This document shows, piece by piece, positions 1-10,854 of a stretch of 64,000 bases of DNA (position 1 is its first letter; each line of letters opens with the position of its first letter). This DNA is from Bactericera cockerelli (taxonomy: Eukaryota; Arthropoda; Insecta; Hemiptera; Triozidae): NCBI GenBank assembly GCA_024516035.1, contig CM044958.1, positions 7,335,316 to 7,399,315 of the forward strand, written 5' to 3'. Both the position numbers and the translations under genes were made by a program. The notes under the pieces were generated by a model that did no database searches, was not told the DNA's origin, and saw only the letters and a list, made by a program, of their open reading frames with translations.

Positions 1-119
1 TTTTCTTAGGCACACAAGGTGGACGCACTGTAATATGATTAATTGTATAAGCCCCTACAGACCTACACAATGGTATAGGTATAAGCATAATGCATAATGT
101 ATTTGACCACCTACTTCTT

Positions 120-290
120 CTACTTTCACTATACCTGTTGCCAAACCTACTTGGGGTTGGCATTGACCAACCTCTTCCTCATGGTTGAGGTTGGTTGGTT
201 CTGGCACTCCTACTTCCTCATTTTACGTCTGGATGCTCTTTCTAATACCAGCCCTGTAAAGGGCGCCAACGATTAGTGATATTGTCTTAT
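120..290 (-). repeat. Fragment of SINE-associated conserved tail
   Basis: The stretch resembles 4140-4290, 8450-8520 and 34500-34610. All share a paired 'aacctacttggggttgg / gaggttggttgg' hairpin followed by 'acg(g/t)ctggatgc.ctttc'. In the complete copy near 34.5 kb this module forms the distal end of a tRNA-headed SINE. No tRNA-like head is visible here, so this is a fragment. Confidence 0.45.
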
Positions 291-412
291 CGTTTGACAT
301 AGCTAATACCCTATCTGTAACCCCCTAAACCTCTACAGCTACACGGCACTATAACATGATACAAATACGTATGTAGAGATAACTTCCTGACCACTACTTT
401 TACTCTCTTTGA

Positions 413-550
413 AGTTGAAAGTTATCATATTGGTGTTAATCACTTTTGTGATATCACAACTACTCAAACTTGCTTTACTACATCTTCGCTGAAACCGGGA
501 CTTGAACCACCGACCACCAGGTTACAAGTCCGTCGCCTTATCGATCAACA
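413..550 (-). repeat. tRNA-headed SINE-like repeat, type D
   Basis: On the minus strand a tRNA-like head with a B-box-like 'GGTTCAAGTCCCGG' is followed by a body ending in a short tail. The same unit appears at 21990-22110 and 44475-44615, and its body alone at 43197-43275. Dispersed copies with one shared edge order support a SINE. No tail microsatellite is obvious at this copy. Confidence 0.55.
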
Positions 551-558
551 GTGCCCCA

Positions 559-857
559 TACATAGTGCGTACCCTTACAGTTTTTTTTTTACGATTTCTG
601 TCCAACCCCCCCTCCCCCCAAATATAGAACTCTCCCCCTTTCACAATACTACATAACCTCCTCATAAAGAACTCTACACCCCCCTCCCCCCTACAGGTCC
701 CCTTCACAATAATAAAACCCCCTTCGCCAAAAAGTGAAGCCATCCCCACCATAATATAATTGTTTTCCTAATTGAAAAGTGCTTCACTTGTGTGTTGCTT
801 AATGTAGATCCTGTACCCCTTTACCCCCTTACCCCTTATACCGTTACCATCATTAGA

Positions 858-858
<1 letters not shown>
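559..858. other. Non-coding, C-rich tracts
   Basis: Contains C-runs (about 606-620 and 675-690) and AT-rich sequence. No gene, exon or recognised repeat is visible. Confidence 0.5.
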
Positions 859-899
<41 letters not shown>

Positions 900-901
900 T
901 T

Positions 902-933
<32 letters not shown>

Positions 934-949
934 ACACTTTCTCTCTCTT

Positions 950-1001
<52 letters not shown>

Positions 1002-1088
1002 TCTCTCTCTCTCTCTTTCTGTCTCTCTTTCTCTCTCTCCTCTTTCTCTCTCTCTTTCTCTCTCTCTCTTTCATTCTCTCTCTCTAAA
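859..1088. repeat. (CT)n microsatellite
   Basis: Nearly uninterrupted pyrimidine dinucleotide repeat with TTTCT and CACACTTT interruptions. Open frames across it (Ser/Leu or Arg/Glu runs) are artefacts of the repeat. Confidence 0.95.
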
Positions 1089-1365
1089 TTCCTCTTACAC
1101 ACTCTTACTCTCCCTACCTAAACCTCCTTGGGGGTTCCAGAATTATTATTTGTACACAATTACAAGAAATTGTCTTTTGTAAATGAGTTTTAAAACCTTT
1201 GTGCCCCTTGCGACAAAGCCTACTGGAGTATAATTTTCATTTTATAATGCTCAAATAAGAATATTATTGTATTTGCATGCATAATGATAATTGGGGGTAT
1301 TATATCAGATATGTAGATGTAGAACTTTTATATCATAATGTAGATGACCCATTTTTCTTATTTTT

Positions 1366-1540
1366 AAAAAGATGTGTGTATCACAGCCTTTTCATTTCGT
1401 AGCCATATAACAGGAGCTACTGTAGACTCTTGTGGTCTGTGTTGTAGCTTGCCCATCCCGTAGTGTGCCTCCTCTCTAATGGGCGAGAAGTGACACAACA
1501 CTTTCCATTTAAGTGCAGGATCAACATTATTTTTATAGAC
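1366..1540 (-). repeat. SINE type A (tRNA-Gly-like family), 5'-truncated
   Basis: Matches the body and tail of the full copies at 3768-4067 and 5631-5919. It starts with the AAAGATG(A)GTGT.TCACAGCC tail and runs through the 'cttgtggtctgtg' and 'gtgacacaa' landmarks. The tRNA-like head is missing, and divergence is higher than in the other copies. Confidence 0.75.
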
Positions 1541-1599
1541 TGGTTGGAGTTCCACAAGAGAAGCGAAAATCATCACACCGACCTCTATTAGATCTATTG

Positions 1600-1856
1600 T
1601 GACCCGGTGATTCTATTTTGTTTCACGTCCTGATTTCAAGTAGTCCGGAATAAGTTTATACAGGTTATACCAGCTACCCACAATAACCTCACTCAGCCTG
1701 GGTAGAGCAGCAAATGCCAAATTTATATGTTCGGAGGGGTCAGAATTTTCTTCGAAAAATCTAATCCAACCCGGAATCGAACTCAGGATCTCTGGACAAC
1801 AAGCAGTACTCACTACCGCTCTGCCACGGAGGTTGGCTACATCTAGTGACTTCAAT
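1600..1856 (-). repeat. SINE type E, tRNA-like head
   Basis: On the minus strand the head reads CCGTGGCAGAGCGGTAGTGA, then a B box like GAGTTCGATTCCGG, then a body with 'caggctgagtgaggtt' and a terminal 'ggacgtgaaac'. Relatives lie at 15700-15945, 34510-34850 and 56245-56505. Confidence 0.65.
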
Positions 1857-2200
1857 AAAATAACAGAATATCCTGTCTACGTAGTAGAAAGCGAATCTAA
1901 CTCAGCACGAACGACAGCAGACAGGTAATTGACGTTTTAACAGCTCAGCAAGTCAGCGTCCGAGTATACGTATACATATGCAATCTAAACATACATTTTA
2001 TCTATATGAATCTTTCATTTCCCGTATTTATGTATTTATCACATTTAATAGCATCTATTTTACGAGTCAAATAAAAACCAAAGCTTCAGGATATACTTCT
2101 GTACCAGGAGCGGCCGGTGGGATAATGTTTTGGGAGTGCTGCCACATAAACCGGACTAAAATGGGATTTATAAAGTCACTTTTTTCAGTATACTAAGAAT

Positions 2201-2341
2201 TAAGGGCGGAATTAATAGACGATTTTGTAATACCTCTGTGACGCTAAGTCACGGATTGCGTACTGTGTAAGATAGGGAAAACCGACGCTTAGCAGTAACT
2301 TGTGATAAATAATTATAATTTGTCTATTAATTCCGCCCTAA
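2201..2341 (+). mobile_element. 135-bp MITE, copy 1
   Basis: Terminal inverted repeats GGGCGGAATTAATAGAC / GTCTATTAATTCCGCCC bound 2204-2338. They are flanked on both sides by TAA (2201-2203 and 2339-2341), a 3-bp target duplication of the kind seen with PIF/Harbinger elements. No coding capacity. Two diverged relatives lie at 5090-5229 and 34353-34480. Confidence 0.75.
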
Positions 2342-2391
2342 GAGTTTGATTATGTTAATCATGCTAATCAAAATAATTGTACATTAATAGT

Positions 2392-2690
2392 AGTCACTGT
2401 GGCAGAGCGAGTTAGCGCGCTAGGCATTGCACACATGGTGACCTGGGTTCGATTCCCAGCAGGGGAGGATTTTTTCTGCTCTGTACTTGGATGTTCGGGG
2501 TCCACTCATACCTCGTGAGGAAAAATGAGTAGCTGCTTTAATGTGAAGCAGCGACCAGTGGCAGAATCTTAGGCAAAAAAATAATACAAGATATTGTAAA
2601 TTAAAGTGGTAAAGTCCTATGATTCTGCGCTACCCACTGAAATTGTGACATAATAACACAAAGAAAAAGCATTATTATTATTATAATTGT
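2392..2690 (+). repeat. tRNA-headed SINE, type B
   Basis: The tRNA-like head (about 2400-2468) has A-box-like GAGTTAGCGCGCTAGG and B-box GGGTTCGATTCCC. A roughly 220-bp body ends in an (ATT)n tail at 2670-2685. A head fragment in opposite orientation lies at 43775-43852, and distant relatives lie at 58725-58985 and 59029-59150. Confidence 0.7.
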
Positions 2691-2823
2691 ACAATAATAA
2701 TTTTAGGAATATGTGATAATTTACATTGTCTACGTCCATTTTTTCCCTTTGGGGGTGCTGCAGTTCCGCAGCTCCTTAGCATCGGGCACGCCTGGTAGAG
2801 GTACCTTATTCCATGCTCCACAG

Positions 2824-2958
2824 CTTTTTACTTTCCTTATCTTATAATAAGGAAAGTATTGTATTCGTCTAAAATTTGACCTACCCAGTTTTTCACATTT
2901 CTGGACGAATCATGGCCTCAGGATACCAAAAAAGTTGTTTTCAGCCATTGGTCCGTGC

Positions 2959-2996
<38 letters not shown>

Positions 2997-3480
2997 AAAC
3001 AGGATATCTCAAGAACGGTAAAAGCTAGAGACTTGAAATTTGGTACACAAATTAATTTTATACACCAGACGAACCACGAAACTTTTGGTTGAAATCGGCC
3101 GCATTCTGCGGCCACAGGGCCGCAAATGCTAGCCGCAAGCGCCGCTTCTTTAAATTGGTTAAAGATACAAAAATTTTTAGAGAACAACATTTTCTTAGAT
3201 TAAAAAAATAATAGGGGTCTATTCTGATCATTTTTTTGATATCTTGAACTTTTTGGAACTCGGCCCCAATTTACCGGTATTTGGGGGGGGACCCGCTTTG
3301 ACTAACTTTTTTATTATTCATCCTACATGGGGGTTGTGACATATCAAATTCAATGATTTTGAAGTGCTGATTACGAATTTGGCATCGGTTTTTAGTTATC
3401 TGTTACCGTTGAGTCACCAGTGGCGGAATTTGACTCCTTTTTGGGGGATAAGGAAAGTCGTGTGATGTTTACACCAGATT
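2824..3480 (+). mobile_element. ~650-bp non-autonomous element with inverted ends, copy 1
   Basis: Aligns along its whole length to 11413-12063 in the opposite orientation. Near each end it carries the inverted motif ACTTTCCTTATC / GATAAGGAAAGT. It contains a (TCTG)n run at 2957-2997 and a module reading 'atctcaagaacggtaaaagc' next to 'gaaatttggtaca' that recurs in unrelated repeats in this window. No coding capacity and no clear target duplication. The superfamily is unknown. Confidence 0.65.
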
Positions 3481-3767
3481 TTTTCCAATATACATTTATG
3501 TAGGTAGTGTAGGTACCACATTATTTTTTATCCTCCGCTAAAAAAATAAATAAAATAAGGTCTGTCTGACCGAATAAAATACATGATACCTTTTTATGTC
3601 GTGAAACGTCGAATGAAATATTTGCAGAGATTTTTTACGAGCTAACTTAACGCCGCTCGTTTTGATTTCCTTACAATTTAAATCAGGGGTAGGTTAGGTG
3701 TGAATTTATAACTTTTTGTCGTAAAATTATATTATACTTTAACACCAAACGTATTTTTTTTTTTTTT

Positions 3768-4067
3768 TTTAAAGATGAGTGTTTCACAGCCGTTTTTTAT
3801 TTCGTAGTCATGAAACAGGAGCTACTGTAGACGCTTGTGGTCTGTGCTGTAGCCTGCCCATCCCGTAGTATGCCTCCCCTCTGATGAGTGAGAAGTGACA
3901 CAATACTTCCCATTTAGGTGCTGGGTCAACATGAGCGCACCGGAAGGTATCCCTTACAAACAACTGAAACCAAATTTTGAATACAAATATTTGTCGGCGC
4001 GGGGGTTCCAACCCGGGACCTTCCGCATGGCAAGCGAGTGCTTAACCACTGAGCTATTCGTGCTCTC
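3768..4067 (-). repeat. SINE type A, full length
   Basis: On the minus strand the copy reads A box TAGCTCAGTGGTTAAGC, then CTTGCCATGC as the anticodon-arm equivalent, then B box GGTTGGAACCC. A roughly 200-bp body follows, ending in AAACACTCATCTTT plus an A-rich tail (T-run at 3757-3770). The head resembles insect tRNA-Gly(GCC). This is the best reference copy of the most abundant SINE here. Confidence 0.85.
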
Positions 4068-4139
4068 ATTTTCTGTTCACTATTTAAAGAATTTTTCACA
4101 GGGTTTATTCACTGAAATGAATCTTTATTTTCTTTCATT

Positions 4140-4290
4140 TTGCTTTTTCCCAAACCTACACGGGGTTGGGTGTTGAGCCTCATGGTTAAGATTGATTGGT
4201 TGAGGCACATTTTTACGGCTGGATACCCTTCCTAACGTCAACAATTTCTATTTGATTTAAGGTCCCGATTGGAACGGGGCTTTAGGACTG
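4140..4290 (-). repeat. SINE type E distal fragment
   Basis: Shares 'acggctggatacccttcctaa' and the preceding GGGGTTGG/GAGGTTGATTGG hairpin with the full type E copy at 34510-34850. It abuts the type A SINE, so the two are nested or adjacent. Confidence 0.5.
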
Positions 4291-5089
4291 ATTTATGAAA
4301 CAGGATTAGTAAATCTAAGGCGACCCTTACATTTTATCAGCTGACCAATAGGTACGAGTATTCTAAAATGAGATTTTCAGTCACGAAGTCTGGCAGGAGC
4401 TCCGTTACTCCAGAAAAGCCCGGCTTACATATGACCTCTACAGTTGTTGTCGAATGTTAGGGGATAGTGTCCACTAAGGGGACAGAGTCCACTAAGATTA
4501 ACAAATCCTGTTTCATAATTCGGGCCTTGGCCTCTATTCGCTGGAAATCGCATCAAAGCTACCCCAAGTCAAACTCACCCATCCTGGATAGGGCCGGTTA
4601 TAAAAAGCTCAAACAAAATTACAAAATAACTCCTAGCTAGATAGAGCCAAAGTAAACTTTCTTTCCGAAAACTTTCGCTCGAAAAAACACGGAACTGATG
4701 ACATCTCATTTAAATAATCACAAAATCTCTCTTGAAGAAAAACTAAACAAAAGTTCACCAGATGTAATCTGACGAAATTATGTTGCCGAAAACTTTATCT
4801 ACCGTGCTGGAGCGGAATTGAATAAATTTCATTTCCAGGAAAACAGATTACGTGGTTTCCTTCTGTGCCCGTGCCCCACCCATCCTGGTGACAAATTTTA
4901 AATTTTAACCCTCATATGTCAAGTGAGTTTTTATTCTTGTTACCTCTAACTTCTAGGGATCCTAGGGGCCAAACTATTAAACAAAATTAAGGAATAGAAT
5001 ATGTTTTTTATTGTATATAATAATAATAATAATTCAAATACATAAACTAATACATTATGTCAGTTTGTTTAAAAAAGAAAAAGAAAAAA
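4291..5089. other. No recognised feature
   Basis: AT-rich, with scattered stops in all frames. A block near 4340-4630 includes a SINE-like 'aaactcacccatcctggatagggccgg', but no complete repeat or exon can be delimited. Confidence 0.4.
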
Positions 5090-5229
5090 AAAGGGCGGAA
5101 TTATCTTTTGTTTTTTTTTGTAATATACTTCTGTGGAGCTAAGTCTCTATTTTCCGTGTTGTCTTAGGTGGGGAAAACTAATTCTAAGTCATGACTAGTT
5201 CTCAATTTTGTTTATTAATTTCGCCCTAA
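5090..5229 (+). mobile_element. MITE, copy 2
   Basis: Inverted termini GGGCGGAATTA (5093) and TTAATTTCGCCC (ending 5226) match the 2204-2338 element. The internal 'tctgtggagctaagtc' corresponds to 'tctgtgacgctaagtc' there. Right flank TAA, left flank AAA in an A-rich site. Diverged and inactive. Confidence 0.7.
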
Positions 5230-5523
5230 ATTTAAGATTCATGTGTGGAACACCAATTTCAATATATTTTATATTCTATATTTTATTTTGTAAATATTGT
5301 TATTCTTTTATCTCTATTAATAATTTATTGTTGATTGTTTTGTATAAACAAATAAAGTGTAAATAAATAATAAATGGCCCAAGAGAGGATCTGGCTTACG
5401 TATAGTTTAATCTTGTTTTATTATCCTATCCCCAATCCTATGACATAGCGTGCAAGCATGAAACTCATTCAATTAGGAACCGTTCTTTTGGCTTTCTTTG
5501 GTTGATATTTTCCGGTCAAAATG

Positions 5524-6016
5524 ACTTATACTGATACACTTATCCCACGGATCCTTTGATACTGATACACCTATCAAACGGATCACTTGATACTGATACA
5601 CCTATCAAACGGATCACTTGATACTGATACATTAGCTCGCTTGCCATGCGGAAGGTCCCGGGTTCGAACCCCCGCGCCGACAAAAATTTGTATTCTTAAT
5701 TTGGTTACAGTTGTTTGTAAGGGATACCTTCCGGTGCGCTCGTGTTGACCCAGCACCTAATTGGGAAGTATTGTGTCACTTCTCGCCCATCAGAGGGGAG
5801 GCATACTACGGGATGGGCAGGCTACAACACAGACCACAAGCGTCTACAGTAGCTCCTGTTTCATGGCTACGAAATAAAAACGGCTGTGAAACACTCATCT
5901 TTAAATAAAAAAAATACACCTATCAAACGGATCACTTGATACTGATACACCTACCAAACGGATCACTTGATACTGATACACCTACCAAACGGATCACTTG
6001 ATGCTGATACACAGCC
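5524..6016 (+). repeat. 31-bp minisatellite split by a SINE
   Basis: Units of 31 bp (ACTGATACACCTATCAAACG plus GATCACTTGAT) occupy 5530-5630 and resume at 5924-6016. The type A SINE at 5631-5919 lies between the halves, flanked by ATACA on both sides, consistent with insertion into a pre-existing array. Confidence 0.8.
5631..5919 (+). repeat. SINE type A inside minisatellite
   Basis: Begins TTAGCTCGCTTGCCATGCGG, so most of the A box is lost. It has B box GGGTTCGAACCC, the full body, and ends CTCATCTTTAAAT plus an A-run. It encodes nothing; the 65-codon frame inside is fortuitous and recurs in other copies. Confidence 0.85.
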
Positions 6017-6228
6017 TATCCCACGGATCCCTGAAGGGTTAAAAAGGGTAAATGAGTAAAGTTTGAGGAAGAGATGACAGAAGTGCGAGTGTTATGATGT
6101 GAGATGGAAAAGTTGCTGAGCTCTGAGAAAGTTCAAACCCAAAGAAGGAAAAGTACATATTTATCCTCTTTTAACTACATAATATAATAGTTGAACCTGC
6201 AGGATAAAAGAGAACTTAGGAGACGGGA

Positions 6229-6425
6229 ATTTTTTCTCTCTTATATCCAGGTTTCTCTTATAAAGAGTTTATTTTCCCTTATAGAGAGGTAAATTGGACA
6301 GTAAATTTTTCTCTTATATCCAGGTTTCTCTTATGAAGAGGTTATTTTCCCTTATAGAGAGGTAAATTGGACAGCAATTTTTTTCTCTTATATATCCAGT
6401 ATCCAGGTTTCTCTTGTTTCCAGAA
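6229..6425 (+). repeat. ~74-bp tandem repeat, 2.3 copies
   Basis: The block starting TTATATCCAGGTTTCTCTTA recurs at 6241, 6314 and about 6389 (73- and 75-bp spacing). Each contains 'ttatagagaggtaaattgga'. No coding potential. Confidence 0.8.
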
Positions 6426-6467
6426 CAATATAAAATAAAATTAGGACTTCAATATATTTATAAAAAA

Positions 6468-6710
6468 TTACAAATAGAACTCGGAAGTCAATTCTTCCGA
6501 TGGTAATGCTCCGAATTCGCTGGCAGCATTACCTCTCTGGATTGTCATGCTTATTTTTGCTGTTAGGTGACTCATTGATTGTGTGTTCCCTGTGTTCTTA
6601 ATCATCTTTTTTCCTATCTCCTGAATCCATTTCTTTCCCGCGTCACACCACACTCCCATTGTCTCCACTGCCATCACAACAAGCTCTACTCCTCTTGCTT
6701 TTATCATTGA
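6468..6710 (-). pseudogene. Non-LTR reverse transcriptase C-terminal fragment
   Basis: An 80-codon frame includes ELVVMAVETMGVW, IQEIGKKMIKNTGNTQSM and IQRGNAASEFG before its stop. This arrangement (a hydrophobic 'VVMAVET.G' strand, 'IG..M...TG', then 'IQRGNA') is what I associate with the extreme C terminus of reverse transcriptase ORFs in invertebrate retroelements. That is family memory, not a search. No polymerase motifs lie upstream on the minus strand (6711 onward), so it would be a 5'-truncated 3' end. A fortuitous ORF cannot be fully excluded. Confidence 0.45.
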
Positions 6711-6719
6711 GTACTTACA

Positions 6720-7095
6720 TTGAACAATATATTATTTCTTACATAAATGCTTTCTTTAGAGAGATTATTTATTATTTTTTTTGATTATTTATTATTATTA
6801 AAAATAATAAAAATATATGTTCTCTCTAGCTTGTAAGAGGAACAATAAAAATCATCACTACGCAAAAAAAATCATGAAAAGTTTCTTCTTACGGAAAAGT
6901 TTTCAAGGGCTAACAGAGAAGTAGTAATAATATTAACTCTTGAGATACTTTCAGGGCCTCATCTGTCTGCCGGTAAAACTTTTGCAGAATAAAACTCAGC
7001 GGAAAATATCTTCTCAAGATGAGGCCTTTTGTTTCAACAACTTTTCCGAAAGTTGATTGAACTGAGAGTACCTGATGGCCTATGATTAGACTTGA
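6720..7095. other. AT-rich non-coding, no recognised feature
   Basis: Contains ATT/AAT-rich runs (6770-6810) and unique sequence. No exon or repeat relative seen. Confidence 0.4.
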
Positions 7096-7189
7096 AATTC
7101 TTCTCAGATTTTCACTTCTGATACTTCTGATGGCTTCGGAAAGTAAAGTTTTTTTGTTTTCTGTAGATTTTGAAACCTGAGATCGTTCT

Positions 7190-7440
7190 GAAACACAATC
7201 CGCCCGGGCTGGTAATACAGGTAGCGTGGGGATCCGTTGGTTCGAATCCCACCCAGTGCATAGATTTTTTCCTTTTGATGGCTTTGTATAATGTGGCAGG
7301 ATTCTCCCAAGGGAGCTCTTCCACCCAATTTGAGTTTGTGACCACATAATAGTAAGACTCCGAGGGTTAGGTGGTGGAACATACTCTGAGAATTAACCTC
7401 ACTTGGTGGTTAGTTTTTTCACTAGAGTGTTATTTTTATT
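7190..7440 (+). repeat. tRNA-headed SINE, type C
   Basis: Head remnant with B box GGTTCGAATCCC (about 7239-7250), then a body with 'tttgtgaccacataatagta', then 'aacctcacttggtggttag' and a tail. The more complete inverse copy is at 21545-21776. The three overlapping short reading frames here are SINE shadows. Confidence 0.65.
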
Positions 7441-7499
7441 ATTGTTGATTTTTTTCCAATAGCGCAGGTCGCAAAGCTTCCATCTGTCTTTCACTTTAT

Positions 7500-7745
7500 A
7501 AAAATAAAAATAAAAAGCGGAACCGCTTTCGCATAACTCCTGAGCACTTTAACTTCATGGCCCTCACTAAAGAGTAGAGAGCATCACTGCCAGAGACGAT
7601 GGCGCTTTGAATGCACCGTCCAGCCAGTTGAAGACTCCGTGATGCGGACAATGCCGCCCACCCCAGGCTGGGTGAGTTAGCAGGTTTGTGAGTTTCCAAA
7701 AGGAGGGTAACACGTCCGTCTTGATATGACCATGCAGATTATCGA
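7500..7745 (+). repeat. Dispersed repeat F
   Basis: Contains 'caggctgggtgagtta', 'gtttgtgagtttcc' and 'cgtccgtcttgatatgacca', the ordered landmarks of the best copy at 35040-35290. Other copies are at 21784-21990, 33580-33790, 49480-49570 and in the palindrome arms. Likely a SINE; its head is not resolved. Confidence 0.6.
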
Positions 7746-7849
7746 TTCTTACACTCTTGATTTTTTCTTATTTGCTGTTAAAAAATATATGTATATCTAT
7801 GTTTGATTAAAATACCGTGTGTGTATTGATTATTAATATTTAACAGAAA

Positions 7850-7952
7850 GCCATGTTAAATCTTGTTTGTAGTATTTGTAATCTTTTTATATGTTTATAT
7901 AGAGCTTGGCCCGTAAATATACACCTGTTTAACAGGTATTATCATTATTAAA
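7850..7952 (+). repeat. 3' end of LINE family with hairpin and (ATT)n tail
   Basis: Ends 'gagcttggcccgtaaatata', 'cacctgtttaacaggt' and then ATTATC/ATT repeats. The same terminal block is at 44745-44822, and a diverged version ends the LINE fragment at 42420-43193. The terminal hairpin ACCTG..CAGGT plus an ATT tail looks like a LINE 3' recognition end. Confidence 0.65.
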
Positions 7953-8712
7953 CCCAAAAATAGAGAGAGCTATGCCACCGTAGCGGGCCGGGTGTAAAAA
8001 ATCCTTGTAAAATGGTTCTGTCGAAAACAAATTCCAAACTTGATCCAGCTCTAACAAACGTACAAAAGATACACACCAGAAAACAAAAGCAAACAATTGC
8101 ATTGTACAAGAAGAACAACAAAACAAACATAAAAAAACAAGAGGGCGCGGCGGAACGTTACCTCCCCCCCCCCCCTCAAAAATCGTAGCCAAAGTTTAAA
8201 TTACCGAAAAGGATACAAAAGAATACCCTTACTTTGTTTACACTATCTTTATAACTCTTTTCTTTTGTCTTGTGTGCATTGCTGGCTTCTTTGTAAGATA
8301 ATTTTTTTTGTAGGATAAAAAAAAAAAAAAAAAAACGAAACACAAACGGAGATAAAGAGTCAAGTAATTCAGAACAACAAGATTGTTTTAAATACATTAT
8401 TTGCGCTAATTTTATTCTAAAGTTCCTACTTTGGGGTTCTTTCATTTTGCCCTCTTCCAAACCTACTTGGGGTTGGTATTGTTCAACCTCTTACTCGTGT
8501 ATGAGATTGTTTCGTTTGGTGAGGTTTTGTTTAATAGCAGGTTTGTGAGTTTCCTGTCTTCGTATGGTATGACCATGCACTTGAAAAAGTTACTTTCAAC
8601 CACCCCCCCCCCCCCCCCAAAAATATAGAAATAATAACAATTACAAATATGTATGTGTTAACCACATACATATCCGTATATTTTTTATACAGATATATGT
8701 ATGTGACTCTTT

Positions 8713-8989
8713 ATCACTCGCTTGCCATGCGGAAGATCCCGGATTCGAACCTTGGGACAAAAATTTGTATTAAAAATTTGGTTGCAGTTGTTTGTAAGGG
8801 ATACCTTCCGGTGGGCTTGTGTTGACCCATTACTTAAATGGGAACTATTGTGTCACTTCTCGCCCATCAGATGGGAGGCATACTACGGGATGGACAGGCT
8901 ACAACACAGACCACACTCGTCTACAGTAGCTCCGGTTTCATAGCTACGAAATAAAAAAGGCTGTGAAACACTCATCTTTATATAAAAAA
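8713..8989 (+). repeat. SINE type A
   Basis: Starts CACTCGCTTGCCATGCGG with B box GGATTCGAACC, then the shared body with 'gtgttgaccc' and 'gtgtcacttctcgcccatca', ending CTCATCTTTATAT plus A-run. More diverged than the 5631 copy. Confidence 0.8.
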
Positions 8990-9039
8990 ACACTGCCAAT
9001 TATAGACACAATACTTCCTCGTGATTGCTTCACATTGTA

Positions 9040-9560
9040 AACACGTGCCAATTTTGAGATTTTATAGGAAATTACTTGTATCTCCAAAACAGCTCAACCG
9101 ATTTTCTTCAAATTTGTTTTATATGGTAGAATATCGATTTTTCTACAATCTGAATTCCACAAAAAATTCTGTATCGGCAAGTCGTGGTCCTTATTTTTTT
9201 ACTTTTTTGTCCAAAATTTCGGATTTTCTTAAATATCAGAGTCAAATTATAATTAATTTAAAAAAAATATAAATAACCTATGTAAAACAATAATATGCAT
9301 ATTCTTACAAAATTTCATCGAAATCGGGTGTACCGTTCACGAGATATAAGCGTTTAAGTAAAAAAGTTAGTGGTCAGGCGCATGGTCTCTTTCACCCAGA
9401 ACCGCTAGTATGAATTCGATGAATTTAAAATGGGACCATCTACAGAATGTCTCCTAGATGTGTGCAAAATTTCATCAAAATCGGTCGAGTAGTTTCCGAG
9501 ATTTGCGCGTTACAAGGAATCGTTTTAACAGACAGACCGACAGACGGACACAAAACCAAA
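9040..9560 (+). repeat. Repeat with paired 'fails-to-code' module and (GACA)n
   Basis: Two copies of the arrangement 'caaaatttcat(c)gaaatcgg' + 'gag(t)ta.t..gagat' lie at about 9305-9355 and 9466-9510. The second is followed by ACAGACAGACCGACAGACGG. Similar modules occur in unrelated elements at 3000-3060, 11850-11890 and 57790-57870. Mobile origin is likely; ends are not defined. Confidence 0.4.
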
Positions 9561-9960
9561 TTTACTCAGTAGGTTATGAAACGTCCAGAAATATGAAAAA
9601 AATTGAAATCGGAGCAAAAAAATATTTTTTTTTACAAAAACGAACACAATACTTCCGATTTCTAATATTAGAAATTTCTCGGAAGTAAAATGTACGTACA
9701 TTATTATATTATCAGGGTCAACAACCCAAAGTAAAAAAGACCACATTTACAGTATACGTATTGCCTACTTACCTAGTATCTACATATATCCCTTGTTTTC
9801 ATTAAACCTACCTCTTCTGCCTCAAACTAGAAATAAATTAATGGAAAGCCAAACAATTATCAAGTCACTCACAGAATGCCCAGACAGAAGTTAATTACAC
9901 GAATACCTTGATACCAATATTTTCGCGTGCCTAAGAAAATTATCCACTAGAACAGAACCC
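9560..9960. other. No recognised feature
   Basis: AT-rich sequence with the 3' remainder of the preceding repeat up to about 9690. No gene signal on either strand. Confidence 0.35.
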
Positions 9961-9974
9961 TCCGCATCCAGCTC

Positions 9975-10150
9975 ACACAGGTGTCCTGACCCCCCCCCCC
10001 CCCCAAAAAAACAAACATCCACCAACCCTTGTAAAACCTGGCCTAAAGTTGAAAGAATCCAACATACACACACGCTAAAGTTGTCCTGACTCCCCCCCCA
10101 AAAACTGCCAAACATCCACCAACTCTTGTAAAAACTGCCCAAAAGCTGAC
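9975..10150 (+). repeat. ~100-bp tandem duplication with C-runs
   Basis: 'gtcctgac' + C-run + A-run + 'catccaccaac.cttgtaaaa' occurs at about 9983-10050 and again at 10082-10145. Run lengths differ between the copies. Confidence 0.7.
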
Positions 10151-10355
10151 CGCCAAATCATCCGCTTCCGTCACATTCTGTGGTGCCCCGCCCACATCAA
10201 GTTATCCTTCTCCCCGGGCGTTTTTTTGGAGGCAGGGGGGACCGGCGAAAAGCTTTTGTCAAAACTTTGTACTTTAATCAATCATATTTCTGACATCTTT
10301 TTCCCAAAGCTTGAAGTTACATAAAAAGGCTCTTCGAAATGTGCTTTTTTTCGCT

Positions 10356-10357
<2 letters not shown>

Positions 10358-10429
<72 letters not shown>
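10358..10429. repeat. (CA)n microsatellite
   Basis: About 35 uninterrupted CA dinucleotides. Confidence 0.98.
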
Positions 10430-10433
<4 letters not shown>

Positions 10434-10854
10434 CAGCTTTCCGTTCAGAATTTTTATTAGTATTTTTTTTGTCTATTTATTTGTTTTCTTTTGGTCTATT
10501 TTTTTGTTTTTCCATGTGTTTTTCATTCAGACGGCGTCTTGATGTCTAGTTTTCCATTTATCTCTTTTTCCTCTTATCAAGTTTTGGGATTTGGGGAGTT
10601 TTTCAAATTACTTGTACTACTCCCTGTTGGCGCGGAATCTTTCTTTGTGTCATTTTGACAGTATAAACTCTATAGCTAAACATCAGATCGCATGGCTCGA
10701 TACATAATATTGTTTACTAACATTACATTTAAATGAATTATTTTTAAAGTACTCGTATATAGATGCACAATGCACATTTTTTTTTTTTTTTTTTAACCAA
10801 TAACCAACCATTCTCCAAATGTATTATAACCACTAATGGAAAGTAACGGATACC
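10430..10854. other. T-rich non-coding
   Basis: T-rich sequence including a T-run at 10777-10794. No gene or known repeat seen. Confidence 0.4.

Noticed and set aside
792..1121. 109-codon Ser/Leu frame and its minus counterpart
   Set aside because: It is translation of a (CT)n microsatellite with no conserved sequence.
2400..2468. Functional tRNA gene
   Set aside because: A and B boxes are present, but the acceptor stem does not pair and the sequence continues into a SINE body with other dispersed copies.
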